A DNA stretch of 64,000 bases. It comes from Polyangium mundeleinium. Lineage in GTDB: Bacteria > Myxococcota_A > Polyangia > Polyangiales > Polyangiaceae. Both the position numbers and the translations under genes were made by a program. The stretch covers positions 2,287,711 to 2,351,710 of the forward strand of contig NZ_JAQNDO010000001.1 in assembly GCF_028369105.1 (NCBI RefSeq). The letters are read 5' to 3'. Shown here in pieces: positions 35,978 through 45,303 of this stretch; within the stretch, counting starts at the first letter, position 1, and the number at the start of each line of letters is the position of its first letter. The notes beneath the pieces are model-generated. The model was not told the origin of the DNA. It made no database searches and was given only the letters and a program-made list of their open reading frames with translations.

Positions 35978-38089
35978 ATGAGACGTCGCTCGCTTGGATT
36001 GGGCTGGTTCGTGATGTTCGCGGCGATCACCGCGTATGCGTGCGGGGGGGGCGGGGAGAATTCGTCGGGCGCGGGCGGCGGCGGCACCGGCGCCGCGGGG
36101 CCCGGCGGCTCGGGCGGCGGCGCGCCCGACGCGGGCGAAGACGGGCTGTTCGTCGATCATGGCCCGGTCGTCTCGCTCACCGTGGATCCGCCAACGGCCA
36201 TGATCGTCGTGCAGAATGGTGTCGCCGCGCCCGTCGACTTCCAGGCCATTGCCACGTTCCAGGACCAGACGACCGCCGTCGTATCGGCGGATTGGACCTT
36301 CGATCGGCCGGACGTGGCGCTCGTGGGCCTCGGCACGGGCAAGCTCTCGCCGACGGGCACGGTGGGCGGCATGGGCAAGGTGACGGCGAGCTCGAATGGG
36401 CTCACGGCTTCCGCGGACGTCACGGTCAAGCTCGCATTCGTGGAGAACGCGGGCGGGCTCACGCCCGAGGAGCAAGCGGCCTTCGACGCGCCGGATCCGG
36501 GCCCCTCGGGCTCGATCGTGTACCCCTACGACAAGACCGTCTTCGCGCGGGGCATTCTCGCACCCGAGATCATGTGGAATGGCGGCGCGCCGGGCGACGC
36601 GTGGCTCGTCCACCTCCAGCAATCGTACGTCGATGCGAAGTTTTACGTGAAGGCCGATCCGCCGTCCGCCTTCCTCATGGCGGAGGACTTCTGGGGCAAG
36701 CTGGCGGCCTCGAATGCGGGCGAGCCCGTGCAGGTCTCCGTCTCGCGTTTCTCGGGCGGCAAGGCGTACGCGCCGGCGAGCCAGACGTGGTCGATCGCCC
36801 AGGGCAGCCTGCGCGGCTCCATTTATTACTGGGCCGTCAACACGGGCCAGCTCATGAAGATCTCGCCCGGGTCGGCGAACCCGTCGGTCGTCTTCGATTC
36901 GGGTTCGTACGATCAGCTCGGCGCGCCGCCGCCGCCCGATTACGATCAGTACCAGCCTCCCTGGTCGCAGGGCGTGAACAACAAACGTTGCGTCGCCTGC
37001 CATGTGGTCAGCAAGGACGGCAGCCGCCTCGCCGCCGTCTTCGAGCGCAAGGGCCAGGCGCCGAGCCCCTGGGGCACGATCGACCTCACGCTGCCGGATC
37101 CGCAGGTCATCCAGGTCTCGTCGTACAATTCGCAGACGCTCTTCGTCGCGCTCACGCCCGACGGCAAGGTCGCCGTGCAAAACGACGTCGACCTCCGCAT
37201 GCGCATGAAGGACGCGACCACGGGCGCGGCGATCCCGAGCGCGCTCGACGGGATCGCCGACAATACCGCGGACCCGGCCTTCTCCCCCGACGGCAAGCTC
37301 CTCGCGTTCTCCAGCTACGTCACGGGCGCCTACCCCGTCGAGTTCTGGCGCGGCGACCTCGACGTCTTCGATTTCGACGCGGGAACCAATGCGCTCGCGA
37401 ACCGCCGCCAGATCGTCGCCGCCGGCAACCTCGCGATCGCGTTCCCGAGCTTCTCGCCCGACTCGCAATGGCTCCTCTACCAGAAGGGCGATTACAGCCG
37501 CGCGAAGTACGGCGCGAACCAGGTCGGCCTGAACGACCTCTACATGGCGGACGTGGCCAAGGCCGTCGGCGAGATCCCGCTCGACGCGGCGAACGGCGTC
37601 GGATACCTCGACGAGAAGAACCGCCGCATCAATTACCAGCCGACGGTGAACCCCATCGCGGTCGGCGGCTATATGTGGGTCGTCTTCGTCAGCCCGCGTG
37701 ATTACGGCAACCGCATGCTCTCGGCGACGAACCCGACCTACGAGAATCGCAAGCAGCTCTGGGTCGCGGCGATCGACGTGAACCCGACGCCCGGCAAGGA
37801 CCCGAGCCACCCGGCGTTCCTGCTGCGCGGCCAGGATCTTTCGACCATCAACATGAGCGGCTACTGGTCGCTCGAGGCCTGCAAAGGCGAGGGCAACTCC
37901 TGCGCGCAGGGCTTCGAGTGCTGCACGGGCTTCTGCCAGCCCGACGGGAGCGGCACCTACGTCTGTGTCCCGCCGCCCGCGGGCAAGTGCTCCGAGATCG
38001 GCGAGAAATGCACGACCGGCGCCGATTGCTGCGGCGCGCCCCAGGACCAGTGCATCGGCGGGTTCTGCGCGCAATCGCAGCCGAAGTGA
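35978..38089 (+). CDS. Beta-propeller (PD40-like) lipoprotein with haem c motif and Cys-rich tail
   Basis: 703 residues. Lipoprotein signal ending TAYAC (Cys 22), a Gly/Ser linker, an Ig-like region (VSLTVDPPTAMIVV), then TolB/PD40-type blades (DPAFSPDGKLLAFSSY, AFPSFSPDSQWLLYQKGDY). Between blades is KRCVACHVVSKDG, a CxxCH motif able to bind covalent haem c. The last 60 residues hold about 12 Cys in paired motifs (CAQGFECCTGFCQ, CTTGADCC), a knot-like surface module. ATG at 35978 follows GGAGGTCGAGGGAG. Function unknown. Confidence 0.85.
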   Translation: MRRRSLGLGWFVMFAAITAYACGGGGENSSGAGGGGTGAAGPGGSGGGAPDAGEDGLFVDHGPVVSLTVDPPTAMIVVQNGVAAPVDFQAIATFQDQTTAVVSADWTFDRPDVALVGLGTGKLSPTGTVGGMGKVTASSNGLTASADVTVKLAFVENAGGLTPEEQAAFDAPDPGPSGSIVYPYDKTVFARGILAPEIMWNGGAPGDAWLVHLQQSYVDAKFYVKADPPSAFLMAEDFWGKLAASNAGEPVQVSVSRFSGGKAYAPASQTWSIAQGSLRGSIYYWAVNTGQLMKISPGSANPSVVFDSGSYDQLGAPPPPDYDQYQPPWSQGVNNKRCVACHVVSKDGSRLAAVFERKGQAPSPWGTIDLTLPDPQVIQVSSYNSQTLFVALTPDGKVAVQNDVDLRMRMKDATTGAAIPSALDGIADNTADPAFSPDGKLLAFSSYVTGAYPVEFWRGDLDVFDFDAGTNALANRRQIVAAGNLAIAFPSFSPDSQWLLYQKGDYSRAKYGANQVGLNDLYMADVAKAVGEIPLDAANGVGYLDEKNRRINYQPTVNPIAVGGYMWVVFVSPRDYGNRMLSATNPTYENRKQLWVAAIDVNPTPGKDPSHPAFLLRGQDLSTINMSGYWSLEACKGEGNSCAQGFECCTGFCQPDGSGTYVCVPPPAGKCSEIGEKCTTGADCCGAPQDQCIGGFCAQSQPK

Positions 38090-38135
38090 CGTCGCAGCCG
38101 GGGGGCCCTCCCGCCCCCCGCGCCTCGCTTCCCGA

Positions 38136-38318
38136 TCAGCTCCGACTCGCGGACCGGATCAACCCTCGGACGAACTGGATCCCTCCGAAGATGATCGCGC
38201 CCCACGCCATCACGTATTTCCCGCCGCCGTTCGAGGCGCTCGCGTACGTGGCGGCCGTGATGACGATGCCGCCCACGCACCAGAGCCCGCCCACAACCAT
38301 GTCACGCTTGCCATCCAT
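38136..38318 (-). CDS. Small two-helix membrane protein
   Basis: 60 residues: a short charged start, two hydrophobic helices (MVVGGLWCVGGIVITAATYA and YVMAWGAIIFGGIQFVRGLI) split by a Gly/Ser/Asn turn, and a basic tail. The hairpin pattern with clean charges at both ends supports a real gene. No assigned function. It lies 78 bases downstream of the TPR lipoprotein gene on the same strand. Confidence 0.65.
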   Translation of the reverse strand: MDGKRDMVVGGLWCVGGIVITAATYASASNGGGKYVMAWGAIIFGGIQFVRGLIRSASRS

Positions 38319-38396
38319 CGCTGCTCGTCTCCCGCGCCGTGCGCCCGAAACGCATCATCGCCGCGGCGCGGCAGAACACGCAAGCGTGGATTTGGG

Positions 38397-39593
38397 TCAG
38401 GGCTTGCAACCGAGCCGGAGGCTCCGGTTCACCTCGTCGGCGCGGATCGCGTTGTTGCCGCTGCGGGTGGCGATCTCGATGGCGCGCGCCTGGATCGCGC
38501 ATTTCTCGGCCTTGTAGCGGTCGATCATCACGTGAAGGACCTCGGTCGCTTCGAGCGGCCGCCCCTCGTCTTCGAGGATCTGCGAGAGCCGGTTCAGCTC
38601 CTGCTTGATGACGTCCTCGTTGCTCTCGGCGAGGCGCACGAAGAAGGCGGCGGCGTCTTTCGCGCTGAGCGGCTTGCGGGTGGCCGCGAGCTTGGGCGCG
38701 TCGCGGTAGATCTCGTCGACCGTGCCGGCGGGCCCGTGGATGCGGGCCGCGCTGGCGGCGCCTTCGAGCGCCTTCCACGACTCGTCGAGGCGGCTCAGCT
38801 TGTGGAGCGAGATCGCGAGCCGGTAGCCCGCGACGCTCGTGCGCTCGCTCGGCGTGTACTCGACGATGCGCGCGTAGAGCTTGTAGGCGTTCTCGTGGTC
38901 CTCTGCGTTGAAGAAGAACTCGGCGAAGTTCCAGTACGCCTCGGGCACGAGGGGGCTCTTCGGGTGCTTCTCGATGAGCTCGAAGTAAACGGGCCGCGCC
39001 GCGGCGCCCTGGCCGTACGCGACGTAGAGCCCGCCGAGCCGGAAGAGGACCTTGTCCATCTCCTTGTAGTCCGGATGATCGGCGATGAGCTTCTTGTGCG
39101 CCTTGATCGCCTCGGCGGCGTACATGTCGGCCTTCTGGATGAGCTTCTGCGCGTCGGGCTTGAGGCGCTTGACGGCGGCGGCGTTGCGCGGGGGGAGGAC
39201 GGGGCCGGCCTTCGCGGGGGCCTCGGTCTCGCCTTCGGGCGCCTTCGGCTCGGCCGGCGGGGGCAGGGAGGCGACGTTCGGATCGGCGGCGAGGGCGCGG
39301 TCGCGATGGTTCTTCGAGAGCTCCGCGAGCAGCTCGCCGAGCCGAGCGAGCGCCTTGGGCCGACCCGAATCGGATTTGTCGATCGCGGAGAGGAGCTGGT
39401 TCAGCTGCGTGATCTCACCGAGCAGCGCGGCGTCCGGCCCTTGTTCGGCCTGGGGCTGAGGTTTGCCCGAGGTGCCCTCGGACGAAGGATCTTTCGGCTC
39501 GGGCGTCTCTCCGCCGCCGCACCCGGCGAGGGCGAGGGAGAGGCTGAGGCCAAAGGGGAAGAGGAGCGAGGCGGCCGTGCGCATTGCGAGCAT
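38397..39593 (-). CDS. TPR-repeat lipoprotein
   Basis: 398 residues. Signal and lipobox LALAGC (Cys about 25), a Pro/Glu linker, then helices typical of tetratricopeptide repeats (KVLFRLGGLYVAYGQGAAARPVYFELIEKHP, AYWNFAEFFFNAEDHENAYKLYARIVEY). Resembles outer-membrane TPR lipoproteins that accompany myxobacterial envelope machines; precise system unknown. The alternative ATG at 39584 changes only three residues. Confidence 0.82.
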   Translation of the reverse strand: MLAMRTAASLLFPFGLSLSLALAGCGGGETPEPKDPSSEGTSGKPQPQAEQGPDAALLGEITQLNQLLSAIDKSDSGRPKALARLGELLAELSKNHRDRALAADPNVASLPPPAEPKAPEGETEAPAKAGPVLPPRNAAAVKRLKPDAQKLIQKADMYAAEAIKAHKKLIADHPDYKEMDKVLFRLGGLYVAYGQGAAARPVYFELIEKHPKSPLVPEAYWNFAEFFFNAEDHENAYKLYARIVEYTPSERTSVAGYRLAISLHKLSRLDESWKALEGAASAARIHGPAGTVDEIYRDAPKLAATRKPLSAKDAAAFFVRLAESNEDVIKQELNRLSQILEDEGRPLEATEVLHVMIDRYKAEKCAIQARAIEIATRSGNNAIRADEVNRSLRLGCKP

Positions 39594-39667
39594 GCTAGGC
39601 GATCTTTACCGTTCCGCATCGACCATAAGCAAGATCATGTCGCCCTCGTCGGGTCGAAACGCACAGC

Positions 39668-41080
39668 TCACGCCTCCTGCTTCGAGGCGAGGAGCCGCGC
39701 GAGCCGCTCGGGCTCGACACGCACGGTGAGGATCTTCTCTCGATCGAACGTGACGGCGCCGGGCGCGCTTTTCCTGGGCTTTCGGACATGCCGGCGCTCG
39801 ACGTAGCTCACCTCGCAGGCGCTCTCGCCGCGTGCGTCGCTGAAATGGGCGGCGAGGGTGGCGGCGTCGACGAGCAGCTCGGCGGGACAATTCTGCCCCT
39901 TGTCGAGGGGCACGATGACATGCGCGCCGTGGATGTTCTTGGCGTGGAGCCAGAGATCGTGCGGGCGCGCATGCCGCGTGATGAGCTCGTCGTTGTCCTT
40001 GCCGCCGCGGCCGACGAGGATGGTTCGTCCGAGCGCATCACGAAACGTGTGGTACGGCCTGCGCTCCTTGTCCTGCTGGCGGGTGGCCTTGCCGCGGGAA
40101 GCGGCCTCGATCTCGGAGGCGGAGACGCCGGCGTGTTTGGCCGTCTCGGCGAGCGCGTCGAGGGCGGCGGGATCGGCCGGGGCCTCGGCGATCGCGTCGA
40201 CGAGCGGGAAAACGGCCTCCCACGCGCGTTCGGTCTCGGCGAGCCGCTTCTCCATGACGGCGGCGCCGCGCTGAAGTCGCCGGGCCTTCTGAAAAAACGT
40301 CTCGGCCTGGGCCTTCGCGGGTTTGTCCGGCGCGAGAGCGACCTCGATCGTGCCGCCTTCTTCCCAGTCGTCGAGCGTGGCCTTGGTCGCGCCCTTGGGG
40401 ACCTTGTTTCCCTGGGCGACGAGGAGCCGCCCGATCTTCTGGAGCCGCGGCGCATCCTGAAGGCGCGCGAGATCCTGCCGCACGGCCTCGGCGCGCCGTT
40501 CGAGGGCCTTGAGCTTGGCCTTGGCCGCACGAAGGAGGCCCGCGCGAAGGAGGTCGAGCGCGCGCGCATCGGAGGCCTCGACCATGGCGAGGCCGTGGCG
40601 TTCGAGGGTGTCGGCGGCGTCGAGCCAGCGGGATGGATCGACGCCGTCACGCGGGGGCGCGCCCTCGGGATCGAGCGGCCAGACGACGACGGCCCCGGAA
40701 GGAGACGAGACAGAGGCCTGGCCACGTCGTCCGACGCGAAGGGAGAGGCGCGCGCCGGGGAGCGCGTCGTCGGGGGGATCGAAGGTGAGGTGAAGGGCGC
40801 CGTCCTGGAGGTGGATCGAGCGAACCCGGTGATCGACGAGGTGCGCGCGCATGGCCGCGACGAGGGGGTGGGCGGAGGTGGCGCGCGCCCGCGGGAGGCG
40901 CGGGAGGAAGCCGAATCCGGTGACATGCGGGCCGAGGCCCACGCCGAGGGAGAGCCTGCGGCCGATGTAGAAGGCGAGGGTGAGGAGGCCGGTCTCCGGG
41001 CAGAGGTGGGCAGCTTCGAGGCGGGCGTCGAGAAGGGGGGCGAGGGGAGGGGGAGGCGGGTCCGAGGTGGGGGTGGTCAT
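39668..41080 (-). CDS. NFACT (RqcH/FbpA-like) RNA-binding protein
   Basis: 470 residues. The C-terminal NFACT-R domain is clear: DLWLHAKNIHGAHVIVP, LAAHFSDARGESACEVSYVERRHVRKPRKSAPGAV. A middle coiled coil (AKAKLKALERRAEAVRQDLARLQ) precedes it. The N-terminal NFACT-N domain is present but divergent, and I do not see the classic helix-hairpin-helix. RqcH-type proteins bind stalled 50S peptidyl-tRNA and add Ala tails. Whether this shortened form (usual about 550-570) does so is open. Confidence 0.82.
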   Translation of the reverse strand: MTTPTSDPPPPPLAPLLDARLEAAHLCPETGLLTLAFYIGRRLSLGVGLGPHVTGFGFLPRLPRARATSAHPLVAAMRAHLVDHRVRSIHLQDGALHLTFDPPDDALPGARLSLRVGRRGQASVSSPSGAVVVWPLDPEGAPPRDGVDPSRWLDAADTLERHGLAMVEASDARALDLLRAGLLRAAKAKLKALERRAEAVRQDLARLQDAPRLQKIGRLLVAQGNKVPKGATKATLDDWEEGGTIEVALAPDKPAKAQAETFFQKARRLQRGAAVMEKRLAETERAWEAVFPLVDAIAEAPADPAALDALAETAKHAGVSASEIEAASRGKATRQQDKERRPYHTFRDALGRTILVGRGGKDNDELITRHARPHDLWLHAKNIHGAHVIVPLDKGQNCPAELLVDAATLAAHFSDARGESACEVSYVERRHVRKPRKSAPGAVTFDREKILTVRVEPERLARLLASKQEA

Positions 41081-41179
41081 GACCGGGGGAGAAGGTGTAT
41101 ACAGGCAGGTCGATGCGAGCGGGAGCGGAGGCGCGAGCGGAGCGAGGTGGACGAGAGGGGACGGAGGTACGGTAGATTG

Positions 41180-41262
41180 GGCCTCATGGCGGAATGGTAG
41201 ACGCCGGGGATTTAAAATCCTCTGCCCGAAAGGGCGTCCCGGTTCGAGTCCGGGTGGGGCTA
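41180..41262 (+). tRNA. tRNA-Leu (anticodon TAA)
   Basis: A class II tRNA fold of 83 bases. D-arm region GGCGGAATGGTAGACGC, anticodon arm GGGGA-TTTAAAA-TCCTC giving anticodon TAA, long variable arm GCCC-GAA-(A)GGGC, T-arm CCCGG-TTCGAGT-CCGGG, and discriminator A. The acceptor stem has G-T pairs at two places including the first. CCA is not encoded. Its 3' half overlaps the end of the integrase remnant on the other strand, as at an attachment site. Confidence 0.93.
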
Positions 41263-41753
41263 CTGAGCGGAAATCGGTGGTCTTTTAGCTGAGCGAGCAG
41301 GGCGGGGATCGCGGAGCGTGTCGCCTTTTCCGTCGCCTTTTCGGGTCGCATCGTGCGGGCGAGCTCGGGGATGGCGCGATCGAGCGGTGCGAGGTCGCCG
41401 AGATTGAGTTCGGCGGCGGTGCGGGCGGCGCGGCGATAGCGATTGATCCTCACGCTCGACTTGTGGCCGGTTCGATCCTGAACCCACGCCTCGGAGCGGC
41501 CGTTTGCCAGGGCGATGGTGATGAACGTCGCCCGCGTGTCGTGGATGCGGATGGGCTGGCGCGCCTTCGTGCGCTCGAACAGGGCGGCGCGGTTGATGCC
41601 GGCCGCGGTCTTGTTCTTGTCGAGGGTGATCGCGCCGCGGGCGAGGTCGCCGCGGGTCCAGCGCTGGCCGATTTCGCGGATTGTGGGGGTGAGATCGACG
41701 CGGGCAGGTTGGGCGGCGCCGGTGATTCGCTCTACTGCGGAACCTTCAACCAC
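41184..41753 (-). pseudogene. Internally deleted tyrosine recombinase (integrase) remnant
   Basis: A 189-codon open frame that joins pieces of a phage-type integrase. PTIREIGQRWTRGDLA resembles the N-terminal arm, ITLDKNKT the start of the catalytic domain, and a complete C-terminal end follows: IRIHDTRATF, DRTGHKSS and INRYRR carry the HxxR, GH and Tyr active-site motifs. The core-binding domain and first catalytic Arg region are missing, so full length would be about twice this size. The last 25 codons are antisense of the tRNA 3' half. Confidence 0.75.
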
Positions 41754-41855
41754 CCCTGAACGAGCGGCGCGGCCGGGGTCCAGGTAGGATTCGCCGCCGG
41801 CGGCGCGACGAGCCGTTGATCTTGCTCGTCGCCGCCGGGCTGCGCGGGGATTCGC

Positions 41856-43316
41856 TCACATGGGACCGGGGGTGCCGAAGTGGAGCGCCACGCCGGGGCC
41901 GAAGTCGAAGGACCCGTAGAGGGTGACCGAGCCGTCGCTCTCGATGGTTCCCGAGATGGCGTCGGTGTTCGTGGTATCGATATCGATCGACTGCAAGCTG
42001 CCCGTGCTGCCCGGCCTGCCCACCGTGAGCGCGCCTTCCACGTGGAGCGGCACGGTGAAGGGGTCCAGGGAGAAGGCGTTCGTGACGAGGGAGTAGGCGC
42101 CCGACGCGGGTCGCGGGATGTCGAGGCTCAGGTTGCTCGAGGAGAAGGGGGTGCCGGGGCTCGTCGAGCTCGACTGCCACGTGCCGCTCACCGGATAGGT
42201 CATATCGAGCGACACGTTGTTGATCACGATGCCGCAATTGGGAGTCCCCGGCGCGCAGTCGTAGGTGGAATAGGTGAGCGTACCGCTGAAGCTGGTGGTG
42301 GTGTAGGTGCTGCCCTGCTGGAGGGATGCCGCCAGGGTCAATGGCACGGTGATCGGTCCGACGAGCGGCGGGGGCCCCGCCTGGTTGCACATGGTCTCGG
42401 CGATGAAGCTGTCACAGTTGTCGTGCAGGATCCGGGCTGCCTCCGGATCGTTCGGGTTCTGGTTCTGTGCGTCCAGTTCGAGGGCGGCGACGCGCTCCGC
42501 GCAACTGGCCTGGCAGATCTGATCGTCGTTCAGGCCCGACAGCTCGTAGAGGATTCGGTACACCTTGAAGCCGCAGTTCGTGTCATACCCGACATACCCC
42601 GGCGTGGCATGCCACTCGTCGAGCTCCCACGTCTCGAGCCAGTAATTGAGCTGCGTGGCATTCGGGAAGGTGTAGGGGTCGGCGCTGGCCGGCGCGCTGC
42701 TGGGCTGTGCCGTGCCGTGGCAGAAGATGTGATCCAGATCCTCGTCGGGTTCGACCGTGGGCTCGGGGGCGTTCGGATCGGCGCCGTCCGCCGCCGGGCA
42801 CACTTCTTCTGGCTTGTAACTGAAGGGGATGTTCCCCGGGGGCGCGTTCTTGCAGACGACCTGTTCGTCATTCACGTACCAGAGCTCCGGCATCGCCGTG
42901 GAGTTCTGGCAGAGGACCATCGTCTCCTGCAGCGTGTAGCCATTCTGGGCGCCGGCGGTCATGCACTCGCTCAAGCAGAAGGCGTCGGCCGCTTGCTGAC
43001 TGTATTCGCACATCGTCCGGTAACCGTCTTGCATGGCGAGGGTGTTGCCATTGCAGAGACGGAGGGGATCGGGATCGGGGTTTGACGCCGTGGGCGCGGG
43101 GGCGGGGGCGATGCACGAGAAGACGTACCTGCAGGGCTCCTGATCGCACACCGTGGGCTCGATGCATTCGTCGGATTCATCGCCCACTTCGCAGGCGGGA
43201 CAGCTCCCATCCGACTCGCAATCGTTGGGCGGGGGCGGAGGGTTGCATCCGGCGACGAGGGTGAGTCCGAGCGAGAGGAGGGCGAAGGAGAGGGAATGGA
43301 GTCGTGTCGAGCGCAT
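41856..43316 (-). CDS. Large Cys-rich lipoprotein
   Basis: 486 residues. Signal with lipobox LVAGC (Cys about 24), Pro run, an acidic Cys-rich segment (CESDGSCPACEVGDESDECIEP), a helical middle with many Cys, and a C-terminal beta-rich Ser/Thr domain (TYTTTSFSGTLTYSTYDC, GSVTLYGSFDFGPGVALHFG). No known domain recognised. ATG at 43316 puts the signal peptide at the start. First intact gene after the tRNA/integrase remnant. Confidence 0.8.
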   Translation of the reverse strand: MRSTRLHSLSFALLSLGLTLVAGCNPPPPPNDCESDGSCPACEVGDESDECIEPTVCDQEPCRYVFSCIAPAPAPTASNPDPDPLRLCNGNTLAMQDGYRTMCEYSQQAADAFCLSECMTAGAQNGYTLQETMVLCQNSTAMPELWYVNDEQVVCKNAPPGNIPFSYKPEEVCPAADGADPNAPEPTVEPDEDLDHIFCHGTAQPSSAPASADPYTFPNATQLNYWLETWELDEWHATPGYVGYDTNCGFKVYRILYELSGLNDDQICQASCAERVAALELDAQNQNPNDPEAARILHDNCDSFIAETMCNQAGPPPLVGPITVPLTLAASLQQGSTYTTTSFSGTLTYSTYDCAPGTPNCGIVINNVSLDMTYPVSGTWQSSSTSPGTPFSSSNLSLDIPRPASGAYSLVTNAFSLDPFTVPLHVEGALTVGRPGSTGSLQSIDIDTTNTDAISGTIESDGSVTLYGSFDFGPGVALHFGTPGPM

Positions 43317-44375
43317 GGGAGGCCTCGCAAAGCTTGGGGGATGGAGTCGGCCCGGCTCCACGCGACGGCGCACTCCTCGTGGGGGCCATCCGGTGAAGGG
43401 AAACGGGTCGACGTGGTTCGAGGCGGGTCATGGCAACCTGCGTGCCACGCTGTGGAGAGGCGTGCAGGCGGCTCTCGTGGCGCCGCGGGCGGGGAGCGCC
43501 ATCGTGGGCCGTCCCCGAGCGACATGGCGCCGTGACAGCGTGGTGTCACGTGCGCGTTCCACCGTCATGCCCGCGTGACAGCCGCGGTGAGATGGGAATC
43601 GCTACGGCGCGGTCGACATGCCGGCCTCGTGCCTTCGGCACGGGTCCAGGAAAGCGCGCGCCTCGGCTTCTGTTTCGACGAACGCGACGGGGCGGGCGGA
43701 TTGGCGGGGGATGTGAGCTCGCCGGAAGCCGCCGCCGGGATGGTCGCCGGGGACGCCAGGGCTTCCGCGGCCGGTGGGCATGGGCCGCGGGCGGCGATGC
43801 TGGCGGCGCTGGTCTTCGAGGCCCCTCGCGAAGTCACGAGAACGACTGCAAAATCAGCGTCGTTCCGGGCACTTTCGCCCATGCGAGGGGGTTCCACGAA
43901 GTGCCCGGGAGAAGACGGGACGAGGCGTGGCGGGAATGAATTCGTGGTAACGCTCTGGTAACGGGGACGAGCGGACTCGCCCTCGAACCCTTGGTCGGAG
44001 CGCGTGTCAGAACATGTGACACTGGGACGGCTCACGAGCGCTCGCCATCCTCGGTGCGCACGCGGAGCCCTCGCGGGCGCGCGCAGGGCCGTCTCGACCC
44101 GCCAGACGCCCTCCGCGCCGCGTCGCGAGCCTCCATTAAAAAATGTTAAGTGGGCGGCCGGCGCTGCTGCTTCAAGCTCGAGCCCTCGTGGACTCACTCT
44201 TTCGCAAACGCCACGACGTAACCCCCCACGAAGTAGCACCAACCCTTGCCCATTCGAGCGCTCCCGGCCCCGCGGGGCATCGGACCCGGGACCTCCGCGC
44301 TTCCAGGATGTTATGAGGGCGCGGTCGGCGTCGTCAGATACCGTCTTCGAGCGCACCACCGAGACCAGGCACCGG
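43317..44375. other. Long intergenic region without a recognised gene
   Basis: About 1.06 kb between divergent genes. Open frames on both strands (for example 43575-43961) have Arg-rich shadow composition and no motif. A direct repeat TGGTAACG sits near 43946-43966, and GTGTCA/TGACAC arms near 44004. An A/T-rich patch with TTAAAAAATGTTAA near 44134 is the most promoter-like point. Confidence 0.6.
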
Positions 44376-45191
44376 ATGCAAACCGCCTCCGTTCGCCACC
44401 TGTGTGCCTTGCTGGTGGGCCTGTCCTGCATCGCCGTTTCGAGCCGTGCCCATGCCACGGATGAGGAGGGTTGGAACGGAGCCTTCGTACCTTTCCTGGC
44501 GCTCCTGGGTGCCATCCCGGGAGCGGTACCGTACCTGGCGACGTTCTCCACCAAGGATCCTGGTTACGGGACGCTGGGGATGGACATGGGCGCTGGCCAG
44601 CGCATGACTGCATTTGCCGTGAGCGTCGACTTTGGCGGCTACCCTCGCCAGGATTCCCGCTTCGGTTTCATGGGACGCTCGCATTTCGACGCGTTCGGCA
44701 AGTCGGGGCTCATGGGGCTTCGCCTCGACGCGCTGGCCCTCGTGACCGTGGTGGGCAACGCGCGCGGCCCGTTGGTCCTGGAGGGGATCGGAGGCCTGAC
44801 CGTCGCACCTCACTGGCTGTGGAAATCGGCCCTCGATTCGACCGTGTACGCCGGAGTGGGGCCGGCAGCCGGTATGCGCATTCGCGCCGTCGCCGAGCGC
44901 CCCAGGCTCGATGCAGACCTCGAGCTGCTGTACACGCCGCTCTTCGGAGAGCCGCTGAGCGAGCGGCTCCACCATGCGAGCGCCATCGGCGCGCTCGGCT
45001 TCTCCCCCGGCGGCGGATACTGGGATGCGTTCACGTTCGAGCTTCGCGGACGTGTCGAATGGGCGTGGGGCGGCGCCGACGCGGGAGGCGGTCGGCCCGA
45101 TGCGAGCCTGGTGGGTGGGATGCGGTTTCATCTGGGCCGGCTCAACCGAGGCCGCAGCGCACGTGTGACCGCCGAAGCAGCCAAGCGCTGA
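44376..45191 (+). CDS. Secreted protein, outer-membrane barrel-like
   Basis: 271 residues from the ATG at 44376. Signal peptide MQTASVRHLCALLVGLSCIAVSSRAHA, then alternating Gly/aromatic strands (FAVSVDFGGYP, VYAGVGPAAGMRIRAVAERPRLDADLELLY, FELRGRVEWAWGG) that suggest a beta barrel. No family assigned. A longer frame to 44004 adds shadow-like sequence. Confidence 0.68.
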   Translation: MQTASVRHLCALLVGLSCIAVSSRAHATDEEGWNGAFVPFLALLGAIPGAVPYLATFSTKDPGYGTLGMDMGAGQRMTAFAVSVDFGGYPRQDSRFGFMGRSHFDAFGKSGLMGLRLDALALVTVVGNARGPLVLEGIGGLTVAPHWLWKSALDSTVYAGVGPAAGMRIRAVAERPRLDADLELLYTPLFGEPLSERLHHASAIGALGFSPGGGYWDAFTFELRGRVEWAWGGADAGGGRPDASLVGGMRFHLGRLNRGRSARVTAEAAKR

Positions 45192-45303
45192 CCCACGTTT
45201 TCTCGCCATGCCGTGAATCACTGACCCGCTGCGTCTCGCCGGTCCCGCGCTCTCCCTGACGCCCGGGACCGGATCGAACGAATGCCCAGAATCAGTCCAC
45301 CCC

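Noticed and set aside
43565-44554. 329-codon minus-strand frame
   Set aside because: Low-complexity shadow composition, overlaps the signal peptide of the gene at 44376, and has no domain.
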